This document shows, in pieces, positions 7,764 to 15,250 of a stretch of 18,666 nt of DNA. A program made the position numbers and the translations under genes. Location: positions 376,539-395,204 of the forward strand of contig NZ_DKIH01000011.1 of the NCBI RefSeq assembly GCF_002454115.1. Reading direction: 5' to 3'. A model generated the notes under the pieces. That model saw only the letters and a list, made by a program, of their open reading frames with translations, did no database searches and had not been told where the DNA came from. How positions within the stretch are numbered: position 1 is the stretch's first letter; each line of letters opens with the position of its first letter. The stretch comes from Sphingopyxis sp. UBA6723. GTDB lineage: Bacteria > Pseudomonadota > Alphaproteobacteria > Sphingomonadales > Sphingomonadaceae.

Positions 7764-7768
7764 ATATC

Positions 7769-9310
7769 ATGGCCGCCGACACGCTGATCCTGCTGCTCGG
7801 CGACCAGTTGAGTGCCGAGATCAGTAGTCTGGCTGGCGCCGATCCGGCAACGTCGGTCATCCTGATGGCCGAGGTCTCGGCCGAGGCCGACTATGTCTGG
7901 CATCATCGAAAGAAACTGGCGTTCGTGTTCAGCGCGATGCGCCATCACGCGGCGGCGTTGCGCGGCGCGGGCTGGACGGTCGATTATATCCGCCTCGACG
8001 ATCCGCACAACAGCGGCAGTTTGCAGGGCGAGGTCGCACGGGCGCTAGCCCGCCACGGCGCCGGTCGCGTGGTCGTGACCGAAGCGGGCGAATGGCGGCT
8101 GCGCGAAGAGATGGCCGGCTGGGCCGCCGCGCTGCAAGTGCCGGTGGACATTCGCCCCGACGACCGCTGTTTCGCCAACGAGTCCGATTTTGCTGCCTGG
8201 GCAGAAGGCCGCAAGGCACTGCGCATGGAGTATTTCTACCGTCAGATGCGTCGCTCGACCGGATTGCTGATGGAGGGTGACGATCCGGCGGGCGGGCGGT
8301 GGAATTTCGATGCCGAAAACCGCAAGCCCGCAGCGCGCGACCTGTTGATGCCGCGGCCACGGCAATCCGCGCCCGATATGATCACGCAAGACGTGTTGGC
8401 CATGGTCGCGGCGCGCTTTCCCGATCGCTTCGGCAGTCTCGACGCATTCTGGTTCGCGGTGACCGCCGCGGATGCCGAGGCGCAGTACGACGCGTTTGTC
8501 GCCGACGCCCTGCCGCGCTTTGGCGATTATCAGGACGCGATGCTGGTCGGCGAGCCGTGGCTCTATCACAGCGTCATCGCGCTTTATCTCAACATCGGCC
8601 TGCTCGACGCGCGCGCCGTGTGCTGGCGCGTCGATGCGGCGTGGCGCGCAGGCGACGTGCCGATCAACGCCGCCGAAGGCTTTATCCGGCAGATTCTGGG
8701 CTGGCGCGAATATGTGCGCGGCATTTATTGGCGCGAAGGCCCCGATTATGGGCAGCGCAATGCGCTGGCGGCGCATCGTCCGCTGCCCGATTTCTACTGG
8801 AGCGCCGACACCGACATGGCGTGCATGCGCGCCTGCATCGAACAGACGCGCGACACCGCTTATGCCCATCATATCCAGCGGTTGATGGTGACCGGCAATT
8901 TCGCGCTGCTCGCCGGGATCGATCCGCATGCCGTCCACCTGTGGTATCTGGCCGTCTACGCCGATGCCTATGAATGGGTCGAACTGCCCAACACGGTGGG
9001 GATGAGCCAGTTTGCCGACGGTGGGCTGCTGGCATCGAAACCCTATGCCGCGAGCGGGGCGTATATCGACCGCATGTCGGATTATTGCCGTGGCTGCCGT
9101 TATGACGTGAAGGCGAAAGCGGGCAGCGGCGCTTGTCCGTTCAATCGCCTCTATTGGCCGTTTCTGATCCGTCACCAGCGGCTGATGAGCGGCAACCCCC
9201 GCATGGCGCCGATGTACCGCACGCTCGCGAAATGGGACGCCGCGCGCCGCGCTGCCCTCGTGGCCGATGGCGAGAACTGCCTTGCCGAATTGGGGATTGC
9301 TGGCGCTTGA
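7769..9310 (+). CDS. Iron-sulfur bacterial cryptochrome/photolyase, probable (6-4) photolyase
   Basis: Flavoprotein of the FeS-BCP class, whose best-known member, PhrB of Agrobacterium, repairs (6-4) photoproducts with blue light using FAD, a ribolumazine antenna and a [4Fe-4S] cluster. The N-terminal alpha/beta domain begins with LILLLGDQLS. The C-terminal catalytic domain holds GWREYVRGIYW and AYAHHIQRLMVTGNFALLAGI. Four cysteines suit the cluster: Cys352 (DMACM), Cys440 and Cys443 (YCRGC) and Cys456 (GACPFN). Their spacing equals that of the reported PhrB ligands (350, 438, 441, 454). The 513-residue length fits. It starts 19 nt after gyrB in the same direction, so co-transcription is likely. 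No good ribosome binding site is visible, and no better start exists nearby. Confidence 0.9.
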   Translation: MAADTLILLLGDQLSAEISSLAGADPATSVILMAEVSAEADYVWHHRKKLAFVFSAMRHHAAALRGAGWTVDYIRLDDPHNSGSLQGEVARALARHGAGRVVVTEAGEWRLREEMAGWAAALQVPVDIRPDDRCFANESDFAAWAEGRKALRMEYFYRQMRRSTGLLMEGDDPAGGRWNFDAENRKPAARDLLMPRPRQSAPDMITQDVLAMVAARFPDRFGSLDAFWFAVTAADAEAQYDAFVADALPRFGDYQDAMLVGEPWLYHSVIALYLNIGLLDARAVCWRVDAAWRAGDVPINAAEGFIRQILGWREYVRGIYWREGPDYGQRNALAAHRPLPDFYWSADTDMACMRACIEQTRDTAYAHHIQRLMVTGNFALLAGIDPHAVHLWYLAVYADAYEWVELPNTVGMSQFADGGLLASKPYAASGAYIDRMSDYCRGCRYDVKAKAGSGACPFNRLYWPFLIRHQRLMSGNPRMAPMYRTLAKWDAARRAALVADGENCLAELGIAGA

Positions 9311-9347
9311 AATCATACATTCGACCGCAATTTCGGCGCGGCGTGTC

Positions 9348-9390
9348 GCTGCCCGCTTGCATAAAGGGCAGCCGCGACGAAGAAGCGGGC
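9348..9390 (+). promoter_or_regulatory. Two mutually exclusive hairpins in the rlpA leader
   Basis: Hairpin A pairs GCTGCCC (9348-9354) with GGGCAGC (9366-9372). Hairpin B pairs GCCCGCTT (9351-9358) with AAGCGGGC (9383-9390). Their left arms share 9351-9354, so only one can form at a time. The region lies between the photolyase stop and the rlpA ATG, 25 nt before the start. No T-tract follows either hairpin, so if this is a switch it would act on translation or RNA stability. I could not place a convincing promoter in 9311-9347. Confidence 0.35.
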
Positions 9391-9414
9391 GCAGAATTTT
9401 GGGGGACATTATCC

Positions 9415-9804
9415 ATGCGCCGTCTTGTCGCAATCACGCTGCCGCTGTTGCTGGCCATTCCGGCCGCCGCGCAGGAATTGCCGGTCGACCAGGCCGCCGA
9501 AAATAGCGAAATCGGCAGCGGCATGGCCAGCTATTATGGCCGCGAACTGGCGGGCAACCGCACCGCCAGCGGCGAACGCTTCGATCCGGCGCAGCTCACT
9601 GCGGCGCACCGGACGCTGCCCTTCGGCAGCCTGGTCCGCGTCACCAATACCGCCAATGGCGATAGCGTGGTCGTGCGCATCAACGACCGCGGCCCCTTTT
9701 CGCACGGCCGCGTGATCGACGTCAGCCATGCCGCCGCGCGCGAGATCGGAATGCACCGCAGCGGCACCGCTCGGGTGAAGCTGGCGCTGCTGAACGACGA
9801 TTGA
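9415..9804 (+). CDS. rlpA: RlpA-like double-psi beta-barrel protein, probable septal lytic transglycosylase
   Basis: Small exported protein of 129 residues. A signal peptide (1-19, cleavage after PAAA before Gln20) precedes one RlpA/DPBB domain filling nearly the whole mature chain: GMASYYGRELAGNRTASGERFD, AHRTLPFGSLVRVTN, VVVRINDRGPF and GRVIDVSHAAA. Glu54, His65 and Asp91 align with the residues reported as important in Pseudomonas aeruginosa RlpA, which cleaves peptidoglycan strands lacking stem peptides. The peptidoglycan-binding SPOR domain of classical RlpA is absent, and there is no lipobox, so it is probably periplasmic. The ATG at 9415 is preceded by GGGGGA (9401-9406) at 8 nt and gives a proper signal peptide; a start at 9133 would lie inside the photolyase gene and is rejected. 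Transglycosylase activity is inferred from family. Confidence 0.85.
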   Translation: MRRLVAITLPLLLAIPAAAQELPVDQAAENSEIGSGMASYYGRELAGNRTASGERFDPAQLTAAHRTLPFGSLVRVTNTANGDSVVVRINDRGPFSHGRVIDVSHAAAREIGMHRSGTARVKLALLNDD

Positions 9805-9807
9805 GAA

Positions 9808-10737
9808 TCAGTCAAACACCGACCACCCCGCCGCATAGGCAAAATGTTCGAGCGCGGCGGCGCCCGCCAGCGACGTCCCTGCTTCATTGAGCCCCGGTGA
9901 CCATACCGCGATCGAGCCCTGCCCCGGTGCGATGCAGAGGATGCCGCCGCCGACGCCGCTTTTGCCGGGCAGGCCGACGCGGAAAGCGAATTCGCCCGAA
10001 TTGTCATAATGGCCGCACAGCATCATGATCGCGTTGATGCGGCGCGCGCGGTGCGCTTCGATCAGCTGCTCGCCGGTCAGCGGATCGCGGCCCTCCATGG
10101 CGAGGAACAGTCCGGCGCGGGCGAGCTGGCGACACGACATCGCAATCGCGCATTGGCGGAAATAGACGCCGACGACGGCTTCGACCGGGTGTTTCAAATT
10201 GCCGAAGGCGTCCATGAAATGCGCCAGACTGCGATTGCGCGCGCCGGTTTCGGATTCGGACGATGCGACGTCGAAGTCGATCGCGACACTGTCATCGCCC
10301 GCGCGGGCGCGCATGAAATCGAGAATTTCTTCGGCGACCGCATCGCCATCGCGCCCGTCGATCAGCCGGTCGGTCGTGGCGATCGCGCCCGCGTTGATCA
10401 GCGGGTTGCGCGGGATGCCGTGCTCGCTTTCGAGCTGGACGACCGAATTGAACGCGCTGCCCGACGGCTCGCGCCCGACGCTGGTCCACAGGTCGCTGCC
10501 GACGCGGCGCAGCGCGAGCGCCAGCGTGAACACCTTGGACACCGACTGGATCGAAAAGGCTTCATCGGCATCGCCCGAGGTGTGGACGGTGCCGTCGGGC
10601 AGCGCGAGCGCAAAGCCGAGCTTGTTCGGGTCGACCTTGGCCAGTGCAGGGATGTAATCGGCGACGCGGCCCTGCCCCAGCTGCTCGTTCGCTAGCAGCA
10701 TGGCTTCATCGATATGATGGCGGAGGTTCTCGGTCAT
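9808..10737 (-). CDS. glsA: Glutaminase A
   Basis: Cytosolic glutaminase of the serine-dependent beta-lactamase-like family, hydrolysing glutamine to glutamate and ammonia. VADYIPALAKVDP (25-37) is typical of the N-terminus. The catalytic SxxK motif is Ser65-Val-Ser-Lys68 within FSIQSVSKVF. HGIPRNPLINAGAI, LAHFMDAFGN, MMLCGHYDNSGEFAFRVGLPGKSGVGGGI and the C-terminal ALEHFA segment follow in family order. The 309-residue length is normal. It is convergent with rlpA, the stops being only 3 nt apart, and divergent from the LDR helicase across 73 nt. No Shine-Dalgarno is clear; the 35 nt before the ATG resemble a weak promoter (TTTCCC, 17 nt, TACGCA, 6 nt), so it may be another leaderless gene, with low certainty. 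Confidence 0.95.
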   Translation of the reverse strand: MTENLRHHIDEAMLLANEQLGQGRVADYIPALAKVDPNKLGFALALPDGTVHTSGDADEAFSIQSVSKVFTLALALRRVGSDLWTSVGREPSGSAFNSVVQLESEHGIPRNPLINAGAIATTDRLIDGRDGDAVAEEILDFMRARAGDDSVAIDFDVASSESETGARNRSLAHFMDAFGNLKHPVEAVVGVYFRQCAIAMSCRQLARAGLFLAMEGRDPLTGEQLIEAHRARRINAIMMLCGHYDNSGEFAFRVGLPGKSGVGGGILCIAPGQGSIAVWSPGLNEAGTSLAGAAALEHFAYAAGWSVFD

Positions 10738-10775
10738 CCGCGATGCGTACCGCAGGAGCGCCGAACGGGAAAGGC

Positions 10776-10804
10776 TTGCCGCCGCCTCATCGCGGCCCCA
10801 CCTT
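10776..10804 (+). promoter_or_regulatory. Candidate leaderless promoter of the LDR helicase gene
   Basis: TTGCCG (10776-10781), a 17-nt spacer and CACCTT (10799-10804) end six bases before the ATG at 10811. The -10 match is poor. The spacing and the -35 hexamer are identical to those before pdeM, and no Shine-Dalgarno is present. Found in the 73-nt region shared with divergent glsA. Confidence 0.35.
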
Positions 10805-10810
10805 CTCCCT

Positions 10811-13219
10811 ATGAACCTCCCCGCCCCTTTTACCGACTGGTTCGCGACGCGCGGGTGGCAGCTGCGGCGGCATCAGGCCGATATGCTAGGCGCGGGCGCC
10901 CGCAGTGAGCATGCCTTGCTGGTCGCGGCGACGGGGGCGGGCAAGACGCTGTCGGGGTTCCTGCCGACGCTGGTCGATCTGACCGCGCATCCCACCGACC
11001 GGCTGCACACGCTCTATGTGTCCCCCCTCAAAGCCCTCGCCGCCGACGTCGAGCGCAATCTGCTTGGCCCGATTGCCGAGATGGGGCTCGACATCAGCGT
11101 CGAGAGTCGCAGCGGCGATACGTCGTCGGACAAGAAAGCGCGCCAGCGCAGCCGGCCGCCGAACATCCTGCTGACGACCCCCGAGTCCTTGTCGCTACTG
11201 ATCTCCTATCCTGACAGTTTCACCATGTTCGCCGATCTGAAAACGGTGGTGATCGACGAAATCCACGCCTTTGCGCCGGGCAAACGCGGCGATTTGCTCA
11301 GCCTCGCGCTGGCAAGGCTGCAACAGATTGCGCCTGGGCTGCGCCGCGTCGGGCTGTCGGCCACGATCGCGGACACCACCGCCTACCGCGCATGGCTGGC
11401 GCCCGACAGCGATGCCGAGAGCGTGACGCTGGTCGAGGGCGAAGCGGGCGCCGATCCGGACATCCAGATCCTGCTGCCCGAAGGCGCGGTGCCGTGGGCC
11501 GGGCATTCGGGGCGCTATGCGGTGCATCAGGTGATGGCCGAGGTCGCAAAGAACCGCACGACGATCATCTTCTGCAACACCCGCGGGCTCGCCGAGCTGA
11601 TCTTTCAGGAATTGTGGAAGGTCAACGACCTCAGCCTGCCGATCGCGATCCACCACGGCAGCCTCGACCGCGAGGCGCGCCAGCGCGCCGAGGCAGCGAT
11701 GGCCGAGGGGCGCTTGCGCGCGCTCGTCGCGACCTCCAGCCTCGATCTCGGGCTCGACTGGGGCGATGTCGATTGTGTGATTCAGATGGGGGCGCCGAAG
11801 GGATCGTCGCGGCTGCTCCAGCGCATCGGCCGCGCCAATCACCGGCTCGACGAACCGAGCAAGGCGCTGATCGTGCCCGGCAACCGCTTCGAATATCTCG
11901 AGGCGCAGGCGGCATTGGATGCCGTCGAGGCAGGCGAGCGTGATGCCGACCGCTTTCGCCCCGGCGCGCTCGATGTGCTGGCACAGCATGTGATGGCGCT
12001 CGCCTGCGCCGCGCCGTTCAAGGAAGACGAGCTGCTGGCGGAGATCCGTTCGGCGGCGCCCTATCGCTGGGTTGATGCGACGCTCTTTTCCCGCCTGCTC
12101 GGCTTTGTCCGCGACGGCGGTTACGCGCTCAAAAGCTATGACCGCTTCCGCCGCCTCGCCCCGGACGGGCAAGGCGGCTGGCGCATCGCGCATCCGCGGC
12201 TGGCGGCGCAGCACCGGCTGAACGCGGGGATCATCGTCGATGCGCCGACGCTCGACGTGCGGTTCAGGAACGGGCGACGGCTGGGTACGGTCGAGGAGTA
12301 TTTCGCGAGCACGCTCAGCCCCGGTGATACTTTTGCCTTCGCCGGGCTGAGCCTGGAGGTCGAGGGCATCCGCGATACCGACGTGCTGGTTCGCGCGACG
12401 AGCAAACCGGCGCGCATCCCCTCCTATGTCGGCGCGCGCATGGCGCTCTCGACACGGCTTGCCGACCGGGTGCGCGGGTTCCTCGCCGACCCCGCGAGCT
12501 GGGCGCGCTTTCCCGCCGATGTCCGTTTCTGGCTTGAGATGCAGGCGCTGCGCTCAGTGCTGCCGCGGCCCGGCGAGCTGCTTGTCGAAACCTTCCCACA
12601 CGAGGGCATTCATTATCTGGTCGCCTATCCGTTCGAAGGCTGGAACGCGCATCAGTCGCTCGGCATGCTGATCACCAAAAGGATGGAGCGCGCCGGATTG
12701 CAGCCGCTGGGCTTTGTCGCCTCCGATTATGCGCTCGCGATCTGGTCGCTGCGCCCGGTGACCAATCCGGCGGCTTTGTTCGACCCCGCGATCCTTGAGG
12801 AGGAATTTGTCGAGTGGGTCGAAGGGTCGCACTTGCTCAAGCGCGCCTTCCGCGAGGTCGCGGTGATCGGCGGGCTGATCGAACGCCAGCATCCGGGCAA
12901 GCGCAAGACCGGCAAACAGGTGACCTTTTCGACCGACCTGATTTTCGACGTGCTGCGCAAATATGAGCCCGATCATCTGCTGCTGGAGGCGGCGTGGGCC
13001 GATGCGCGCGAGCGGCTGACCGATGTTGCGCGGCTGGGCGACCTGCTTGATCGCGCCGCGGGGACGATGCTGCACCAGAAGCTCGACCGGATCAGCCCGC
13101 TGGCGATCCCGGTGCTGGTGCTGATCGGCCGCGAAAGCGTCGCGGGCGCCGACGTCGACGATGCGCTGCTGGGCGAGCTGGCCGATAGTCTCGCCGATCA
13201 GGCGATGGGATCACCATAG
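10811..13219 (+). CDS. Ligase-associated DNA damage response DEXH-box helicase (Lhr-like)
   Basis: Superfamily 2 helicase of 802 residues, of the short Lhr type grouped with the ligase-associated DNA damage response (LDR). Visible motifs: Walker A TGAGKT (41-46), SPLKAL (71-76), TTPESL (122-127), DEIH (149-152), SAT (183-185), the LVATSSLDLGLDWGDVD region and motif VI QRIGRANHR (337-345). The remaining 450 residues match the winged-helix and beta-barrel Lhr core. It probably translocates 3'-5' on single-stranded DNA and unwinds DNA or RNA:DNA hybrids during repair; this is family knowledge. The LDR partner pdeM lies 1.1 kb downstream, but the ligase and exonuclease genes often found with it are not in the window. 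The assignment as LDR rather than generic Lhr rests on length and the pdeM neighbour. Confidence 0.93.
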   Translation: MNLPAPFTDWFATRGWQLRRHQADMLGAGARSEHALLVAATGAGKTLSGFLPTLVDLTAHPTDRLHTLYVSPLKALAADVERNLLGPIAEMGLDISVESRSGDTSSDKKARQRSRPPNILLTTPESLSLLISYPDSFTMFADLKTVVIDEIHAFAPGKRGDLLSLALARLQQIAPGLRRVGLSATIADTTAYRAWLAPDSDAESVTLVEGEAGADPDIQILLPEGAVPWAGHSGRYAVHQVMAEVAKNRTTIIFCNTRGLAELIFQELWKVNDLSLPIAIHHGSLDREARQRAEAAMAEGRLRALVATSSLDLGLDWGDVDCVIQMGAPKGSSRLLQRIGRANHRLDEPSKALIVPGNRFEYLEAQAALDAVEAGERDADRFRPGALDVLAQHVMALACAAPFKEDELLAEIRSAAPYRWVDATLFSRLLGFVRDGGYALKSYDRFRRLAPDGQGGWRIAHPRLAAQHRLNAGIIVDAPTLDVRFRNGRRLGTVEEYFASTLSPGDTFAFAGLSLEVEGIRDTDVLVRATSKPARIPSYVGARMALSTRLADRVRGFLADPASWARFPADVRFWLEMQALRSVLPRPGELLVETFPHEGIHYLVAYPFEGWNAHQSLGMLITKRMERAGLQPLGFVASDYALAIWSLRPVTNPAALFDPAILEEEFVEWVEGSHLLKRAFREVAVIGGLIERQHPGKRKTGKQVTFSTDLIFDVLRKYEPDHLLLEAAWADARERLTDVARLGDLLDRAAGTMLHQKLDRISPLAIPVLVLIGRESVAGADVDDALLGELADSLADQAMGSP

Positions 13220-13238
13220 CGATGCCATTCGGCGTTTT

Positions 13239-13288
13239 GCTTGCTGCAAGCTGGGATGAGGCGTAGATTGCGCAAAAATATATAGAGG
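13239..13288 (+). promoter_or_regulatory. Upstream region of the protease gene: inverted repeat and ribosome binding site
   Basis: The 78 nt between the helicase and protease genes hold a perfect GCTTGC-T-GCAAGC inverted repeat (13239-13251), an AT-rich stretch AAAAATATATAG (13274-13285) that is unusual here and could be a -10 region, and AGAGG (13284-13288), 9 nt before the ATG at 13298. Together they suggest the protease has its own promoter, possibly with a small operator. None of this is proven. Confidence 0.35.
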
Positions 13289-13297
13289 ATGCCCGCG

Positions 13298-14344
13298 ATG
13301 ACCCACCTTTTCAGGCGGTCGATGTTCTGGACGGCACTACTCGCCGCGCCGGTGCTGATCGGCGCCAGCCAAACACCCCCGGCGCCGCCCGTTCTCGCGG
13401 CTCCATCGAGCCCTGGCCCAGCCGAGGTCGTGATCGAGCCGGGGACGGTGAGCGAGGTCGTCCCGTTCATCCAGCCGTTCGATCTCGATGCAACGCGGCG
13501 CATGGCGGTGAACGTCATGGTCGGCGGACAAGGGCCGTTTTCCTTCCTCGTCGACACCGGCGCCGAACGCACCGTGATCGCGCGCGAGCTGGCCGCCCGG
13601 CTGGGGCTGGTCGAAGGCGCCAAGCTTCGGCTCGCAACGATCGGCGGGTCGGCGACGGTGCCCAGCTTCCGGATTGCCGCGCTGCAAATGTCGGACCTGC
13701 ATCTGGCGTCGGTCGATGCGCCCGCCTTTCATGGCCGTCACATCGGTGCCGCCGGACTGATCGGCGTCGATATGCTCGAGGAACGGCGGGTACTGATCGA
13801 TTTCCGCAAGGAAAGGATGCAGATTCTGGAAACCCGCCGCCGCGCGCCATCGCTGATCCGGGACGATGACGCGATCGTGGTCACGGCGCGCAATTCGGCC
13901 GGCCGGCTGATCCTGACCGACGCGCGGCTGCACGGCAGGCGTATCGATGTCATCGTCGATACCGGAGCGCAGACCAGCGTCGGCAACATGGCCCTGCAGA
14001 AGATGGTCGCCGACCGGCGCGCCAATCGCCTACCCTTTTCCGCGACCGAGCTCACCGCAGTGACGGGCGAAGATGTCCCCGCCCTGCGCACCGCGATCAA
14101 GCGCATCGTGATCAACGGGCTGGACATCAACGACCTGCCGGTCAGCTTTGCCGACAGTCAGGCGTTCCGCGTGCTGGGGCTCCACGAACGCCCCGCGCTG
14201 TTGCTGGGCATGGACAGCCTGTCGCTATTCGACCGGGTCGAGATTGATTTTCCCAACAAACGCGTCGTGTTCGACCTGCCCGACGGAGCGCAGCGGCGGA
14301 CGGGGCAGCAGATGGCGTTGACGATGGCGAGGCACGGCGGATAG
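13298..14344 (+). CDS. Exported two-lobed retropepsin-like aspartic protease
   Basis: A 348-residue protein. Residues 1-24 look like a signal peptide (RR at 6-7, hydrophobic core 9-22, IGAS), followed by a Pro/Ala-rich spacer to about 45. Two similar lobes follow, each with the elements of a retropepsin subunit: FLVDTGA (Asp86) with IGVDML (155-160), then VIVDTGA (Asp221) with LGMDSL (303-308). Two DTGA aspartates in one chain could make a complete active site without dimerising. Likely place is periplasm or envelope; the substrate is unknown. The ATG at 13298 is preferred over one at 13289 because AGAGG abuts the latter but is 9 nt from the former. It lies between two LDR genes in the same orientation, 78 nt after the helicase and 40 nt before pdeM. 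Confidence 0.85.
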   Translation: MTHLFRRSMFWTALLAAPVLIGASQTPPAPPVLAAPSSPGPAEVVIEPGTVSEVVPFIQPFDLDATRRMAVNVMVGGQGPFSFLVDTGAERTVIARELAARLGLVEGAKLRLATIGGSATVPSFRIAALQMSDLHLASVDAPAFHGRHIGAAGLIGVDMLEERRVLIDFRKERMQILETRRRAPSLIRDDDAIVVTARNSAGRLILTDARLHGRRIDVIVDTGAQTSVGNMALQKMVADRRANRLPFSATELTAVTGEDVPALRTAIKRIVINGLDINDLPVSFADSQAFRVLGLHERPALLLGMDSLSLFDRVEIDFPNKRVVFDLPDGAQRRTGQQMALTMARHGG

Positions 14345-14349
14345 CAGGC

Positions 14350-14378
14350 TTGCCGGTAGCGGAGCGCGGCGCCATAGC
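14350..14378 (+). promoter_or_regulatory. Candidate leaderless promoter of pdeM
   Basis: TTGCCG (14350-14355), a 17-nt spacer and CATAGC (14373-14378) end six bases before the ATG at 14385. The layout repeats that before the LDR helicase, with the same -35 hexamer at the same distance from the start codon. No Shine-Dalgarno is seen. Confidence 0.4.
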
Positions 14379-14384
14379 GGCGCG

Positions 14385-15098
14385 ATGACCGCCGCCACCG
14401 CCTTTGATTTTGCCGGCCATCAGTTTGTCGCGCTGGCCGACCGCGCCTTGTTCTGGCCGCGGCACGGGGCGCTGATCGTTGCCGACCTGCATCTGGAAAA
14501 GGCGAGCTGGTACGCGGCGCTCGGCCAGCCGCTGCCACCATATGACAGCCACGATACGCTGGACCGGCTGGCGAGGCTGGTCGCCGAAACCGGCGCGCAG
14601 GCGATCTGGTGCCTGGGCGACAGTTTCCATGACCGTGACGCCGCAAGCCGCATCGTCCCGGCGGTTGCCGAACGGCTGCGAGCGCAGGCGGCGGCGACCA
14701 GGCTGCTGTGGATCGCGGGCAACCATGACGGGCTGAGCGGCGGCGCGTGGGGCGGCACGGTCGCCGACGAACTGCTGATCGACGGGATCGTGCTGCGCCA
14801 TCAGTGCGACCGACGCGAAACGCGCCCCGAAATGTCGGGTCATTTTCACCCCAAATTGCGACTGAACGTTCGCGGGCGCAGCGTTGCGCGCGCCTGCTTC
14901 GCGGTCGATGAGCGGCGCCTGATTTTCCCGGCCTTTGGCAGTCTCACAGGTGGCCTGGACGTCGGCGACCCCGCCATCGCCTGTAATTTTGATGGAGATT
15001 ACTGCGCGAAGCTGGTGGCGCAGGGTAAGTTAATTTCTTTTCCATTCCGCAACGGACAGGAAAATGACGTTACGGCAACCAGCGCCATCGTCGGCTGA
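14385..15098 (+). CDS. pdeM: Ligase-associated DNA damage response endonuclease PdeM
   Basis: Calcineurin-like metallophosphoesterase of 237 residues from the LDR set, thought to act as a nuclease in DNA end processing. The metal-binding motifs are present in order: DLHLEKASWYA (Asp34, His36), GDSFHD (Asp79), GNHD (112-115) and GHFHP (152-156, His153 and His155). DLHLEKA instead of the general phosphoesterase DxH context is characteristic of this subgroup. The length is typical. The C-terminal 25 residues after LVAQGKL are polar and variable. The start has no Shine-Dalgarno but sits six bases after a promoter-like sequence, so it can be transcribed independently of the protease gene upstream. 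Confidence in the family is high; biochemical activity is inferred. Confidence 0.92.
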   Translation: MTAATAFDFAGHQFVALADRALFWPRHGALIVADLHLEKASWYAALGQPLPPYDSHDTLDRLARLVAETGAQAIWCLGDSFHDRDAASRIVPAVAERLRAQAAATRLLWIAGNHDGLSGGAWGGTVADELLIDGIVLRHQCDRRETRPEMSGHFHPKLRLNVRGRSVARACFAVDERRLIFPAFGSLTGGLDVGDPAIACNFDGDYCAKLVAQGKLISFPFRNGQENDVTATSAIVG

Positions 15099-15241
15099 GC
15101 TCGCCTAAACCACCGCGGCCATCCACTTTTCGCCTGTGGCGCAAAAGCATCACTTGCCCGAAGAATCGCGAAAAAGCGGGGCTTTGGCTGGATTGGCGGC
15201 GCATTTCGGCTATGAATCGCGGTCTAAAAATAACGAAATCA

Positions 15242-15250
15242 AGAGAGGAG
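15242..15250 (+). promoter_or_regulatory. Strong ribosome binding site of the TonB-dependent receptor
   Basis: AGAGAGGAG lies 8 nt before the ATG at 15259 and decides the start. An in-frame ATG at 15136 would put 41 charged residues ahead of the signal peptide. The rest of the 160-nt gap after pdeM (15099-15258) holds a weak stem around 15127-15146 (TTTTCGCC / GGCGCAAAA) and AAAGC-GGG-GCTTT (about 15173-15185), but I cannot place a promoter with confidence. Confidence 0.75.

Noticed and set aside
9133..9414. Upstream extension of rlpA
   Set aside because: It would add 94 residues inside the photolyase gene and bury a good signal peptide; the ATG at 9415 has a Shine-Dalgarno.
8045..9433. Long minus-strand frame over the photolyase gene
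   Set aside because: The plus strand encodes a clear photolyase with intact cluster cysteines; the antisense frame is a composition artefact.
13289..13297. Alternative protease start three codons upstream
   Set aside because: AGAGG touches this ATG, leaving no spacing; 13298 has 9 nt.
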